36,890 nucleotides of DNA from positions 1-36,890 of the forward strand of contig CAYTIB010000111.1 of assembly GCA_964437725.1 (NCBI GenBank), given 5' to 3'. Each line of letters starts with the position of its first letter. The stretch's first letter is position 1. This document shows, in pieces, positions 22,441 through 30,974 of this stretch. The position numbers and the translations under genes were made by a program. This DNA is from CAYTIB01 sp964437725 (GTDB lineage Bacteria; UBA8248; JACPRG01; G963555815). Under the pieces are notes generated by a model that was not told the DNA's origin, searched no databases, and saw only the letters and a program-made list of their open reading frames with translations.

Positions 22441-23000
22441 AAAAGAGTCCTCGACATTCAACTCTTTGTAAAAGGCACGGTTCCGATTTTCGGCTTCTTT
22501 TACAAACGTCTAGCTATCCACGAAATTGGACCTCCATAGAGTCTCCGAAGGCTCTTGTAAATTAGCGTACCTAATCAAACGAGGAAGTTTTCCGTACGTT
22601 GAATGTATAACATAATATCGTTTGCTTTCACATAGTGTGACAAGAACAAACGAATCCTTCACCTACTTATTGGTTGGATTTATGTCACCTGCCAAATCGT
22701 ATCATCAACAATGTGATCCTGTCTGACCTGTTTTTCGAGATAGCCTTTCACTCGTATAGACATTAGCTTTTCGCTTTTATTCTTGGCATCATCAGGCACT
22801 TACAGGAAAAACCAGTATGCAGGGTCATGTGGGGCTTTTCTGGACACTACTTGTAACTAACTGGAATTTAAGGAATAAAAAATATAAGCTGCCGGAGGTA
22901 TAGCTTTAAGGTTTATTCTATAACAACCGTCCAGGCAGATAATTTGGTGTTTCAATCTTGGATCTTTGCGGACAATAGCCAACGGCAGTGAGGTGAGAGA
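22441..23000. other. 560-bp divergent intergenic region
   Basis: It separates the ferritin-like gene (minus) from the amidohydrolase-UbiD pair (plus). It must carry both promoters, but I see no convincing -35/-10 pair, no RNA gene and no coding frame with family resemblance. A GAGGTGA ribosome binding site marks its right end. Confidence 0.5.
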
Positions 23001-23993
23001 ATGATCAAGGGACACACCGTTGTAGACGTGCATCATCACTATATCCCAGGTGAGATTCTTCACAACCTGGAAGACTACCTCCCCAAAGAGGTCACCACCA
23101 AAAAAAAGGGCGAACGAGTTTCTTTTTGGCGAGATGGAATTGAACTCTTGACTCCAGACACTATTTTAATGCCCAACATTGATAAACAAATTGTTGACAT
23201 GAACACCGGAGGAGTCGACATTGCTTTGTGCTCAATCAGCAGCGTTCAGGAATTCTGCACTCTGAAAATGGCTAGAGTAGTTAATGACGGGATGGCAGCA
23301 ATTCAAAAGAAATACCCGGATCAGGTCTGGGGCCTAATCCATGTTCCACCCTTTCATGACGGTGCACTCGATGAAGTTGAACGCGGCGCCAAAGATCTAG
23401 GTCTTAAAGGAATTTGTATCACAACCCATACCCAGGGAAGATACCTTGACGCGGAAGAATATATGCCTTTATTTCACAAAGCTCACGACATGGGACTTCC
23501 CATAATTGTTCATGCCGCAACAATTCCGGCTGATTACGAGAAAACGCTAGAGCAATATGACCTGGCTCGATCTATGGGGCGCGTACTCGATCACACCCTT
23601 GCAACTATACGGTTGATCTTCAGCAACCACCTTCGAGAGTTACCAAATCTCAAGTTTTTTCAAGGTCATCTGGGAGGAGCAATGTTCATTTTGAGGGGCC
23701 GCTTCGACCCTTCCTATAAAACTCATTGGAACCCGGCGGACGTCGAGTACGACAAGTATCTCGATCAAATGCTATTCGACACGGCACCTCCCTACTGGTA
23801 CGAAGCAGAGATACGGTGTGCCCTCGACACCCTAGGGACTAAACATATTTGTTACGGAAGTGACTACCCCATCCAACCAGACTGGATTGAGCGTTCTTTA
23901 AACTTAGTTACCGCCCAGAAACATCTAAACGACGCTCAGCTTGCCGATGTACTTGGGCTTAACGCTCTCCGGGCTTTCGGCCAGGCAGAATAG
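23001..23993 (+). CDS. amidohydrolase family 2 protein (ACMSD/resorcylate-decarboxylase-like)
   Basis: This is a 330-residue metal-dependent TIM-barrel hydrolase or decarboxylase of the amidohydrolase-2 family. The N-terminal HxH metal motif is in VVDVHHHYIPG (His11 and His13). The strand-5 His is in PIIVHAAT, the strand-6 His in FFQGHLGG, and the strand-8 Asp in CYGSDYPIQ. This set is typical of 2-amino-3-carboxymuconate-6-semialdehyde decarboxylase, gamma-resorcylate decarboxylase and related enzymes, which decarboxylate without cofactors other than a divalent metal. It may equally be a hydrolase. GAGGTGA precedes the ATG. The UbiD gene begins about 40 bp downstream, so two decarboxylase-like enzymes of different mechanism share an operon, suggesting breakdown of a polycarboxylated or aromatic compound. 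Confidence 0.91.
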   Translation: MIKGHTVVDVHHHYIPGEILHNLEDYLPKEVTTKKKGERVSFWRDGIELLTPDTILMPNIDKQIVDMNTGGVDIALCSISSVQEFCTLKMARVVNDGMAAIQKKYPDQVWGLIHVPPFHDGALDEVERGAKDLGLKGICITTHTQGRYLDAEEYMPLFHKAHDMGLPIIVHAATIPADYEKTLEQYDLARSMGRVLDHTLATIRLIFSNHLRELPNLKFFQGHLGGAMFILRGRFDPSYKTHWNPADVEYDKYLDQMLFDTAPPYWYEAEIRCALDTLGTKHICYGSDYPIQPDWIERSLNLVTAQKHLNDAQLADVLGLNALRAFGQAE

Positions 23994-24005
23994 ATTCAAA
24001 ACCCA

Positions 24006-24026
24006 CAAGAGGCCTATAACCTCTTG
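24006..24026 (+). repeat. hairpin next to the UbiD-2 ribosome binding site
   Basis: CAAGAGG and CCTCTTG are perfect seven-base arms around CCTATAA. The right arm ends at the first G of the GGAG that serves the ATG at 24036, so the stem could limit translation of the decarboxylase relative to the upstream amidohydrolase. Confidence 0.5.
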
Positions 24027-24035
24027 GAGCCTCAT

Positions 24036-25469
24036 ATGAATCTGGAGAACAAAAAGATGCCAAAAGACTTACGGACCTACATCGACCAACTTGATGAACA
24101 CAGGGAACTGATCCACGTGGAAAAAGAAGTAGACCCCGAAAACAACATCGGAACGCTCTGCCATCTGGCCCAGGAACGGGCCATATGGATGAAGAAAATC
24201 AAAGGGCATCCTGGATGGACGGCTCTCGCTCAGGCACCGGCGAACTGGCGTCATTTGGCCATGGCGATGGGAGTAAAGCAAGAAGAGCTTGTCTTTCGCG
24301 TTGCCAATCTATTGAGCGCAGCGCCCACCGAACCTATTTTCCTAAACGGGGAACCTGCACCTTGCCAAGAGAAAGTGTACACCGGAAACGACGCTGATAT
24401 CGGAATGCTCCCTGCTCATCTGCAAAGTCGGGAAGATGGGGGGAAATGTATATCAGCTTCCATTTGCGTATGCAAAGATCCTGACACCGGAAAATACAAC
24501 CTCTCGTATCACCGAATGATGCCACTAGGAAAGCAGGAAACCGGATTCCTTATGCTACCCCGGCACATGTGGCGAATTTACAAGAAATATGAAGACAAAA
24601 ATCAATCGATGCCCATTGCCGCGGTCATCGGCCACCACCCCGGCTTTGCCCTCGCAGGAGGAATCTCAGGCACGGAAGAAATAGATGAAATTCGACTAGC
24701 AGGAACATTCCTAGGTGAACCTGTCCGAATGGTCAAAGCAAAGAGCATTGACCTGGAGGTACCAGCCGACGCCGAGATTATTGTGGAGGGGGAAATACCG
24801 CCACGCACTCGAAAAGCCGAAGGACCGTTCGGCGAATTTCAGGGTTATTACTTGACCGGTGAAACGAATTCCCCAGTCTTCCTTGTAAAAACGATCACAA
24901 TGCGAAACGATGCTATTTACAAGATTGTTCAAAGTGCTTACAACACCGAAGCGGCGATCTTTCATCGCGTCCCTATGGCCGTAAATCTTTGGAATCGCCT
25001 CAAGCAAAACGAGGGAATGGTTCAGATTCACAACATAAATGTACTACCGACAAACTTCACAGTGATCGTCCAAATGACACCCAGTTATGAAGGGCAGGTC
25101 AAGAACATTCTCATGTCCGCACTTTCGGGTGGTTATCTTCATCACAAAATTGCTATTGGTGTGGATGAGGACGTAGATCCGTTTGACTTGAATGAGGTCT
25201 TTTTCGCCGTTTCCACTCGGGTTAATCCGGAATTGGATATTGTGACAATCCCCGGAGTGCGCAACCATCCCATGGATCCTTCAATCACTTGTATAGATCC
25301 GGAACGAGATTATGGAAGCAAGGTTCAACGCGTCGGGTCCAAAGTAATTATCGACGCCACTAAGCCTTCTCTCACTCATCCCGCCCGAGAGCGTTTTGAC
25401 CGTGTTGTCCCGACTGGTTGGGGAGAGTTCGATCCTGAGGATTTCTTCCCAGACGAAAAACCTTGGTAA
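24036..25469 (+). CDS. UbiD-family (prenylated-FMN) decarboxylase, second copy
   Basis: This is a full-length UbiD-type enzyme of about 477 residues. The signature EVPADAEIIVEGEIPPRT is followed directly by the canonical EGPFGEFQGYY, with the two catalytic glutamates spaced five apart. A conserved Arg lies in NLSYHRMM. It keeps the standard motif more closely than the first UbiD gene (E-G-R-Y-G-D there), and the two are only distant paralogues, so different substrates are likely. The ATG at 24036 is served by GGAG six bases upstream. A TTG at 24024 would overlap the hairpin. It is co-directional with, and probably coupled to, the ACMSD-like gene. Prenyl-FMN must come from a UbiX encoded elsewhere. 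Confidence 0.94.
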   Translation: MNLENKKMPKDLRTYIDQLDEHRELIHVEKEVDPENNIGTLCHLAQERAIWMKKIKGHPGWTALAQAPANWRHLAMAMGVKQEELVFRVANLLSAAPTEPIFLNGEPAPCQEKVYTGNDADIGMLPAHLQSREDGGKCISASICVCKDPDTGKYNLSYHRMMPLGKQETGFLMLPRHMWRIYKKYEDKNQSMPIAAVIGHHPGFALAGGISGTEEIDEIRLAGTFLGEPVRMVKAKSIDLEVPADAEIIVEGEIPPRTRKAEGPFGEFQGYYLTGETNSPVFLVKTITMRNDAIYKIVQSAYNTEAAIFHRVPMAVNLWNRLKQNEGMVQIHNINVLPTNFTVIVQMTPSYEGQVKNILMSALSGGYLHHKIAIGVDEDVDPFDLNEVFFAVSTRVNPELDIVTIPGVRNHPMDPSITCIDPERDYGSKVQRVGSKVIIDATKPSLTHPARERFDRVVPTGWGEFDPEDFFPDEKPW

Positions 25470-25628
25470 AAAATTGGAAAGGCCTGAAGACTACGGAGGT
25501 GAGATCCTTAATTTGGTGAAGGTCACACCTTGCAAGATATTTTCCCTGGCTTTAGGATTCCTGCTAATAAATTGAATTCAGATTTTCCGCGGGATTAGTT
25601 CTCGGTCATCTTAGTTCTCGAGCACTAT

Positions 25629-27344
25629 CTAGGCTTTTAATCCCAAGAGCTCCCGAGCATGCTGGCGAGTGGCATCGGTAATATTTCTTCCTCCCGACAT
25701 CCGGGCTATCTCGTCTACGCGCTCCTCTGGTTCTAGTGGACGGATGGTCGTCCGAGTTCGTCTTTCGCTAGCCCCCTTAGATATAAGAAAGTGTGCCCGG
25801 GCCAGGGATGCAATCTGTGGCAGGTGGGTAATGCAAAAAACTTGGTGGCTCTGGGCAATCGCCTGAAGCTTCTCTCCGACCACTTCGGCAACAGCCCCAC
25901 CAATACCTACATCTACCTCATCAAAAATCAGGGAGGGCACACGGTCCTTGCCTGCGATTACCGTCTTAATCGCCAACATGATGCGGGAAAGCTCCCCCCC
26001 CGAAACAATTTGTGCTAATGGACGAACACCCTCGCCAACGTTCGGTTCGAATTGAAATTCTGCCCGGTCTACACCATCATCGTAAAGTCGTAGTCTCTGA
26101 CCATCACGTTCTAAAAACCCGTCTAGATCCTCACCTGACTGAAGATTAATGAAAAACTTGCCTTTCTTCATTCCAAGACCTTTCAACTCCTTCTCAACAG
26201 CCTTGGCAAAACACTTTGCTGCTTCTTGGCGCTCGTCCGAAAGCTTCAATGCTCCATCGATAACACGATGGCGATAATCCTCAATCTCATGTGTGAGTCC
26301 CTTTAACTCTTCATCTTGACGTGAAATTCCTTCGAGCTCCGCCTCTGCTCGGTTTTTAAACTCCAGGGCTTCCTCAATAGAGCCTCCATACTTCTTCTTG
26401 ATAGTCCTAACGGCATCCAAACGCTCCTCTACAACACGTTGTCGGCCAGGGTCGAATTCAACACCATCGGCGTACTGTCGAAGCCGCTGAGAGACATCTT
26501 CCACTTGTACTGAGGCCGATCGAAGCTCCTCGGATACCTCCTGCGCGACCACATCAAGATCGGCCAATCGCTTAACCTTCTCCGCAATTTCTGCAAGGCT
26601 ATCTACCACGGAACCTTCTAATTCGTGTAACCTTTCGTGAGCATCTCGAGCCAGATGGTGGCGCTCCTCCGCTGATGCGAGCAAAACCGATTCTTCCTCC
26701 AATAACCGATCCTCTCCTGGTTGAAGATCAATACTGCCAATCTCGCTGATTTGGAAGCGAAGAAGATCAATACGATCCCTTTGGTCAGCCTCACTCCGGG
26801 AAATCTTGGTCAAATGCGATTCCAACGCCCTATACTTTGTGATGAGCTCTACAATTTCGTTCCTGTGCAATCGAAGGTCCCCAAAATCATCAAGGATGGC
26901 CAAATGATTGTCAGGATACAGGAGGCGTTGGTGCTGGTGTTGTCCATGCACATCAACCAGATATTCACCAACCGAATTCAGCATCACTAATGTGACTGGG
27001 CTACCGTTAATGTAGCAGCGATTCTTTCCTCCGGCCGACACTACCCGTCGGAACACAATCGTTCCATCCTCGTCTGGCTCAATTCCTAACTCCCGAACCC
27101 GCTCTAAAACCTCACTTCCGGAACCATTCGCTGAACCCTGAAACAGAGCTTCAACGGTCGCCTCATCCGCACCAGCTCGTATCAACTCGGATGACGCCCG
27201 ACTACCCAGGATAAGCTGGAGTGCGCCGAAAATAATAGATTTGCCCGCACCAGTTTCCCCCGTTAAAACCGTCAAACCAGGTCCAAATTCAACGGAGAGT
27301 TGCTCGATAAGGGCAAAATTTTGGATTTGAAGTGCTGATAGCAA
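25629..27344 (-). CDS. recN: DNA repair protein RecN
   Basis: This is RecN, 571 residues, an SMC-like ATPase that acts early in double-strand-break repair by holding DNA ends. Walker A GETGAGKS lies near residues 30-37, the VDVHGQHQHQRLL segment near 130, and a long coiled coil fills about 150-370. The ABC signature VSGGELSRIMLA and Walker B SLIFDEVDVGIGG lie near 450-490, with ITHLPQIA after them. All are typical of RecN. It starts at TTG behind GGGGAG. It is the last gene of the minus-strand run membrane protein-comB-nadK-recN; nadK followed by recN is a common bacterial arrangement. LexA-type control is usual elsewhere, but no clear SOS box was found here. Confidence 0.97.
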   Translation of the reverse strand: MLSALQIQNFALIEQLSVEFGPGLTVLTGETGAGKSIIFGALQLILGSRASSELIRAGADEATVEALFQGSANGSGSEVLERVRELGIEPDEDGTIVFRRVVSAGGKNRCYINGSPVTLVMLNSVGEYLVDVHGQHQHQRLLYPDNHLAILDDFGDLRLHRNEIVELITKYRALESHLTKISRSEADQRDRIDLLRFQISEIGSIDLQPGEDRLLEEESVLLASAEERHHLARDAHERLHELEGSVVDSLAEIAEKVKRLADLDVVAQEVSEELRSASVQVEDVSQRLRQYADGVEFDPGRQRVVEERLDAVRTIKKKYGGSIEEALEFKNRAEAELEGISRQDEELKGLTHEIEDYRHRVIDGALKLSDERQEAAKCFAKAVEKELKGLGMKKGKFFINLQSGEDLDGFLERDGQRLRLYDDGVDRAEFQFEPNVGEGVRPLAQIVSGGELSRIMLAIKTVIAGKDRVPSLIFDEVDVGIGGAVAEVVGEKLQAIAQSHQVFCITHLPQIASLARAHFLISKGASERRTRTTIRPLEPEERVDEIARMSGGRNITDATRQHARELLGLKA

Positions 27345-27466
27345 GGGTACATCTCCCCGCCATGCGAGCCTAGCAATAAGACTCTTCTGATTGGTGCCAA
27401 TTCAAATTCCTGATCGGATCCGCTGACCCTCGGGAACTCAACGGCCAATCAGGCGGTACCCTTATT

Positions 27467-28345
27467 TCAGGTTGGATGAGGGGTAATTCCTAACTGCCCC
27501 CCCCACTTCAACTTATTACGAAGTAAGCTAAAATAATCATTTTCAGGAAGTTTGATTAAATGGACACTGTGGGGGCTCTTTATTACCTCTACCACATCCT
27601 GCTCCTCCAAAGTACATCCCACCTGGCCATCCATTGTCACATGAACGTCTTGTCCAGAAGTTTTCATTACGATAGTAACAATGGCACTATCGGGGAGAAC
27701 CAATGGACGATTTGATAAGGTAAAGGGACAAATGGGGTTCAAGATGATGGCTGGAAGCGAGGGCATAAGAATAGGGCCACCGGCAGAAAGAGAGTGTCCA
27801 GTGGAACCCGTAGGGGACGCAAGGACCAATCCATCAGCTCTGAAGGTCGTGACAAAGCAACCGTTCACATGAGCCTCCAACTCAATAATCCGTGCCAATG
27901 CACTTTTACCAATCACAACGTCATTCAGTGCTTCTTTAGAAAATATCGAATCTCCACCCCGGAGTACCCGACCGCGCAATAGTGGACGAATCTCGAGATC
28001 GTGATCACCTGCAAAAATACGTTCTAGTGCGTTATAGAGGCGCTCCTGGGGAACTTCCGTTAGGAACCCTAAGCTCCCAAGATTAACCCCCAATATCGGC
28101 ACATCCAATCCCACCGCATTACGGGCCATAGACAGCATGGTCCCGTCACCACCCAGAACAACTAAGAGGTTCACTTGTCTAGGAATTTCTTCTCGCCCAT
28201 ACGGTGACGACCTACCAACCAAAACCGCCGATTCCAAATCCAACACAACCTCAATCTGGCGAGCCTCCAACCACTCCACTAAGCGGAGTAGAGCAGGCTC
28301 AGCAACTTCTTTTTTTGGTTTACACACAATACCGATTTTGGTCAT
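27467..28345 (-). CDS. nadK: NAD kinase
   Basis: This is NAD kinase, 292 residues, which phosphorylates NAD to NADP with ATP (or polyphosphate) in the cytoplasm. The GGDGT motif with catalytic Asp lies near residues 69-73 (LGGDGTMLSMAR). NLGSLGFLTEVP follows near 97. The conserved glycine-rich stretch is TGSTGHSLSAGGPI, where most family members read TGSTAYxLSAGGPI, so Ala-Tyr is replaced by Gly-His. The C terminus carries VTMDGQ. Length matches the family. It lies between comB (9 bp away) and recN (122 bp away) on the same strand and is likely co-transcribed with both. Confidence 0.96.
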   Translation of the reverse strand: MTKIGIVCKPKKEVAEPALLRLVEWLEARQIEVVLDLESAVLVGRSSPYGREEIPRQVNLLVVLGGDGTMLSMARNAVGLDVPILGVNLGSLGFLTEVPQERLYNALERIFAGDHDLEIRPLLRGRVLRGGDSIFSKEALNDVVIGKSALARIIELEAHVNGCFVTTFRADGLVLASPTGSTGHSLSAGGPILMPSLPAIILNPICPFTLSNRPLVLPDSAIVTIVMKTSGQDVHVTMDGQVGCTLEEQDVVEVIKSPHSVHLIKLPENDYFSLLRNKLKWGGQLGITPHPT

Positions 28346-28354
28346 AATTCGCAG

Positions 28355-29107
28355 TCAACCGGGTTTGATAATACCTTTAGAAAGTACTGGCACGATTCCA
28401 CTCCAATTCGTCCGGGCGCAAAATTCCAAGTCCAGTCCGAGGCCTATATTTATCAAGTACCTTCCCCAGTCCGATTTTCGGAGCATTCCTCGAAGATCCA
28501 GTTGGTGTTGCTGATACAAATTCCAACACGCTGAAGCCGAATCAGTCAATTCCGATTTTCTAACCTTCATCCGTTCGATAATCATACCCGCACAAACAGC
28601 ATCTTCCAGACAAAAGCGACCCTGTTTTCCAGAGCATAAAATGTGAACGGATTTCCCTCTGCCATTTTTTTGCTCTTTGGCCGCTCTGCGGCCGATTGCA
28701 TGCGCATTTCCAAAGGAAGCCATCCAAATATCCCGGGCCTCTAAAACTGAAACTGCAGTGATTGCTCTGGTTCCATTGGACGTTGTTTGTACCAATTCTC
28801 TTCCTGCAACCCGACCGGAAATAAATTCTCGGGGTGAATTCCCTAGATCAAATCCTTTAATCGGCCTCCCGTTCCGCTCTCCAACCAAAAGTCGGTCTCT
28901 CCTTTTGGACGCCCTTCTAAGGCTTCGCGCCTCTGCAATCCCACTAGCCGGTACTATCGCTAGGCACCCGGCTTCAAAGGCAGCAACGATGGGCGATGTC
29001 GCTCGTAGGACATCAATAACAATCCAAATGGATCGACGAATCTTAGTCTTCCCTATTTCCTGAACTATGATGGGAAGCTCGGCCCAGGAGTAAAGTACTT
29101 GGATCAT
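28355..29107 (-). CDS. comB: ComB-like 2-phosphosulfolactate phosphatase
   Basis: This is a 250-residue ComB-family phosphatase. In methanogens the family removes phosphate from 2-phosphosulfolactate on the way to coenzyme M. Family hallmarks are VIDVLRATSPIVAAFEAG near residues 27-44, GERNGRPIKGFDLGNSP near 77-93, and TTSNGTRAI near 107-115. Bacterial homologues are common and many may dephosphorylate other substrates. The gene directly precedes nadK (9 bp) in the recN operon. A ComDE-like decarboxylase pair occurs 20 kb away in the same window, but comA and comC homologues were not seen, so a sulfolactate or coenzyme M pathway is only a possibility. Confidence 0.88.
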   Translation of the reverse strand: MIQVLYSWAELPIIVQEIGKTKIRRSIWIVIDVLRATSPIVAAFEAGCLAIVPASGIAEARSLRRASKRRDRLLVGERNGRPIKGFDLGNSPREFISGRVAGRELVQTTSNGTRAITAVSVLEARDIWMASFGNAHAIGRRAAKEQKNGRGKSVHILCSGKQGRFCLEDAVCAGMIIERMKVRKSELTDSASACWNLYQQHQLDLRGMLRKSDWGRYLINIGLGLDLEFCARTNWSGIVPVLSKGIIKPG

Positions 29108-29177
29108 CGTTCTTATTTGTCTTTCTAACTGGCTCCAAACAAAGCGTTACCAATCTGAGGAAGTTTCCTCGCGCCGG

Positions 29178-29456
29178 CTAGGTATTAGAGGAAGACGATC
29201 TCAGTTCTCGTCTCTCTCTTCCTAGCAAAAACAGGCGCCTTAGTAAAACCAAGGCCCAGAAAAGGAGTAAAATTGCAAGTCCCAGGGAGACATACCTATA
29301 AATGTAGAGGTCGGTAGTCATATCGTGTCCCGAAAACCACTCGAAGAAAAAGCTTCCCGAAAACGTAGCAGAAGCAAATGCAGACAGGAAAAAAACAAAA
29401 ACAATCTTGAGCCATGATGGTTTACGGCTACCCCTTGTGGCGGAATTCGTAATCAT
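29178..29456 (-). CDS. small two-helix membrane protein, unknown
   Basis: I do not recognise this 92-residue protein. Two hydrophobic segments are present, about residues 15-38 (LKIVFVFFLSAFASATFSGSFFF) and 50-72 (YVSLGLAILLLFWALVLL). A strongly basic tail (RRLFLLGRERRELRSSSS) follows, so both termini are probably cytoplasmic. That layout is shared by LapA-like and other small scaffold proteins, but no signature is clear. The ATG at 29456 has GAGGA six bases upstream; a TTG six bases earlier overlaps this site. It is the first gene of the minus-strand comB-nadK-recN run, 70 bp from comB. Confidence 0.65.
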   Translation of the reverse strand: MITNSATRGSRKPSWLKIVFVFFLSAFASATFSGSFFFEWFSGHDMTTDLYIYRYVSLGLAILLLFWALVLLRRLFLLGRERRELRSSSSNT

Positions 29457-29530
29457 CTCCAATCCTCTTCAAAACTAGACAGGATTTTTATTTTACGTCG
29501 GCCGTTTTGAGGCAATCAAGGTAAGATTCC

Positions 29531-29536
29531 ATTATA
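29531..29536 (-). promoter_or_regulatory. candidate -10 box for the comB-nadK-recN run
   Basis: On the minus strand this is a perfect TATAAT about 75 bases upstream of the small membrane-protein gene. No good -35 is present at 16-18 bp, so the call is tentative. The remaining gap to 29702 shows nothing else. Confidence 0.3.
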
Positions 29537-29701
29537 TTCTCATAGAGTCAGTTATTTTAGGTGGTTTTCGGATCGGCATTTTAATACTCTATCAGGCTAC
29601 CCGGCATGTGTTCCAGGGCCTCACCTACATCCGGTGACTCCAAAAAAGGGACCTCTGTTTCTTTAGAATATCCGAATAGATATTTTTTGAGGAGGAAGAG
29701 A

Positions 29702-30910
29702 ATGATTAGCCGACAGAAAATCATGCAAATCCGGCGTCAGATGCCAATCATGGAACGATTCATCTGCATGAATTGGGGTCATAGCGGACCATCTCCTCGT
29801 CCAATCTTGCGGTCTATACAGGAAATCTTGAAACGTGAAGCTCAACTCGGCCCCTTTCACCCGAAGGTAACTGAGCGACGTGACGCTGTATTTTCCCATA
29901 CGCGTAACGTTATCGCCCAAGTGCTCGGAGCACAACAGGAAGAAATAACATTAACCGATAACGCTACGACCGGCATCAACATCATCGCCAAGTCGATCGA
30001 CTGGAATCGGGGCGATGAAGTCATCATCTCCAACGCTGAGCATCCAGGAGGATTTATACCTTGGCTGATATTGCGAGACCGGTGTGGTATTCGCGTCCAT
30101 CAAGTTCCGGTGGACGGCAACAATAAAAAATTTTTGGAAGCTCTTGACCAAAAGATTAACAAGAGAACTCGTTTGGTGTGCATCAGCCATGTGGCGTGGC
30201 TTTCGGGATACCGATATCCACTGAGGAATGTATCCGAACTACTTCTTGGAAAAAACATTTTGCTTCTGGTAGACGGTGCTCAAGCCGCGGGAGCATTGCA
30301 AATCAAGGTCGATCGGCTTGGATGCGATTTCTACGCTCTCCCCGGCCAAAAATGGCTGATGGGGCCTCAAGGTACTGGTGCACTATTCATCCGAAAAGAG
30401 CTTCAAGAGAAAATTTTTCTGCCAAACGGGGGATACAACTCGTTGTTAGAGTTTGACCTAGCCTCTGCATCCTATACACCCCATCAGGATGGACGCAGAT
30501 TTGAAGTGTCTACCGGCAGCACGGCCCTGTTCGCAGGTTTGGCCAAAGGAGTGGAGCGGACTCTAAACCTTGGATTGGGAAAGGTCGAGCACAGAATTCT
30601 TTCGTTAACTAGCCGTCTTCTTAATCTTTTAAAAAACATTCCGAATTTAGAGCTTTTAAGTACCCGGCGACCCGGACGCACCCCCGCCCACTCAGGATTA
30701 ATATCATTTCGAATCGGGGAAATGTCAGCAAAAGATACCGTCGAGACGCTGAGGCAACAGGAGAAAATTCTAGTTCGTGAGGTGCCAGCATACCCTCCTG
30801 GCGTACGCGTATCGATCCACTACGTCAACCTAGAAGAAGAAATCGACCAATTGGCCGAAGCGGTCAGTAAACTTGCTCGCCGTTCTTTTAAACAAAAGAA
30901 CCCACATTGA
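29702..30910 (+). CDS. class V aminotransferase-like PLP enzyme
   Basis: This is a 402-residue fold-type I PLP enzyme of the class V/CsdA-like group. The PLP-binding Lys is Lys217 in YALPGQKWLMGPQGTG, the pyridine-nitrogen Asp is Asp191 in VDGAQAAGA, and the ring-stacking His is His114 in NAEHPGG. The C-terminal loop that carries the catalytic cysteine of SufS-type desulfurases (R-x-G-H-H-C-A) is absent; the corresponding stretch reads VPAYPPGVRVSIHYVN. It is therefore probably not a cysteine desulfurase but an epimerase, lyase or aminotransferase of the isopenicillin-N-epimerase-like branch. The ATG at 29702 sits behind GAGGAGGAAG, an excellent ribosome binding site, although the frame is open from 29606. 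It appears monocistronic. Confidence 0.88.
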   Translation: MISRQKIMQIRRQMPIMERFICMNWGHSGPSPRPILRSIQEILKREAQLGPFHPKVTERRDAVFSHTRNVIAQVLGAQQEEITLTDNATTGINIIAKSIDWNRGDEVIISNAEHPGGFIPWLILRDRCGIRVHQVPVDGNNKKFLEALDQKINKRTRLVCISHVAWLSGYRYPLRNVSELLLGKNILLLVDGAQAAGALQIKVDRLGCDFYALPGQKWLMGPQGTGALFIRKELQEKIFLPNGGYNSLLEFDLASASYTPHQDGRRFEVSTGSTALFAGLAKGVERTLNLGLGKVEHRILSLTSRLLNLLKNIPNLELLSTRRPGRTPAHSGLISFRIGEMSAKDTVETLRQQEKILVREVPAYPPGVRVSIHYVNLEEEIDQLAEAVSKLARRSFKQKNPH

Positions 30911-30974
30911 CAGGGCAATAAAAGAGCAAAATTTTAAATTTTCCATAAACCAAAATGACTGTTGCTCCACTCAT

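Noticed and set aside
25586..25624. Ten-base direct repeat (TTAGTTCTCG twice) between UbiD-2 and recN
   Set aside because: Only two short copies between convergent genes, with no mobile-element gene or flanking duplication.
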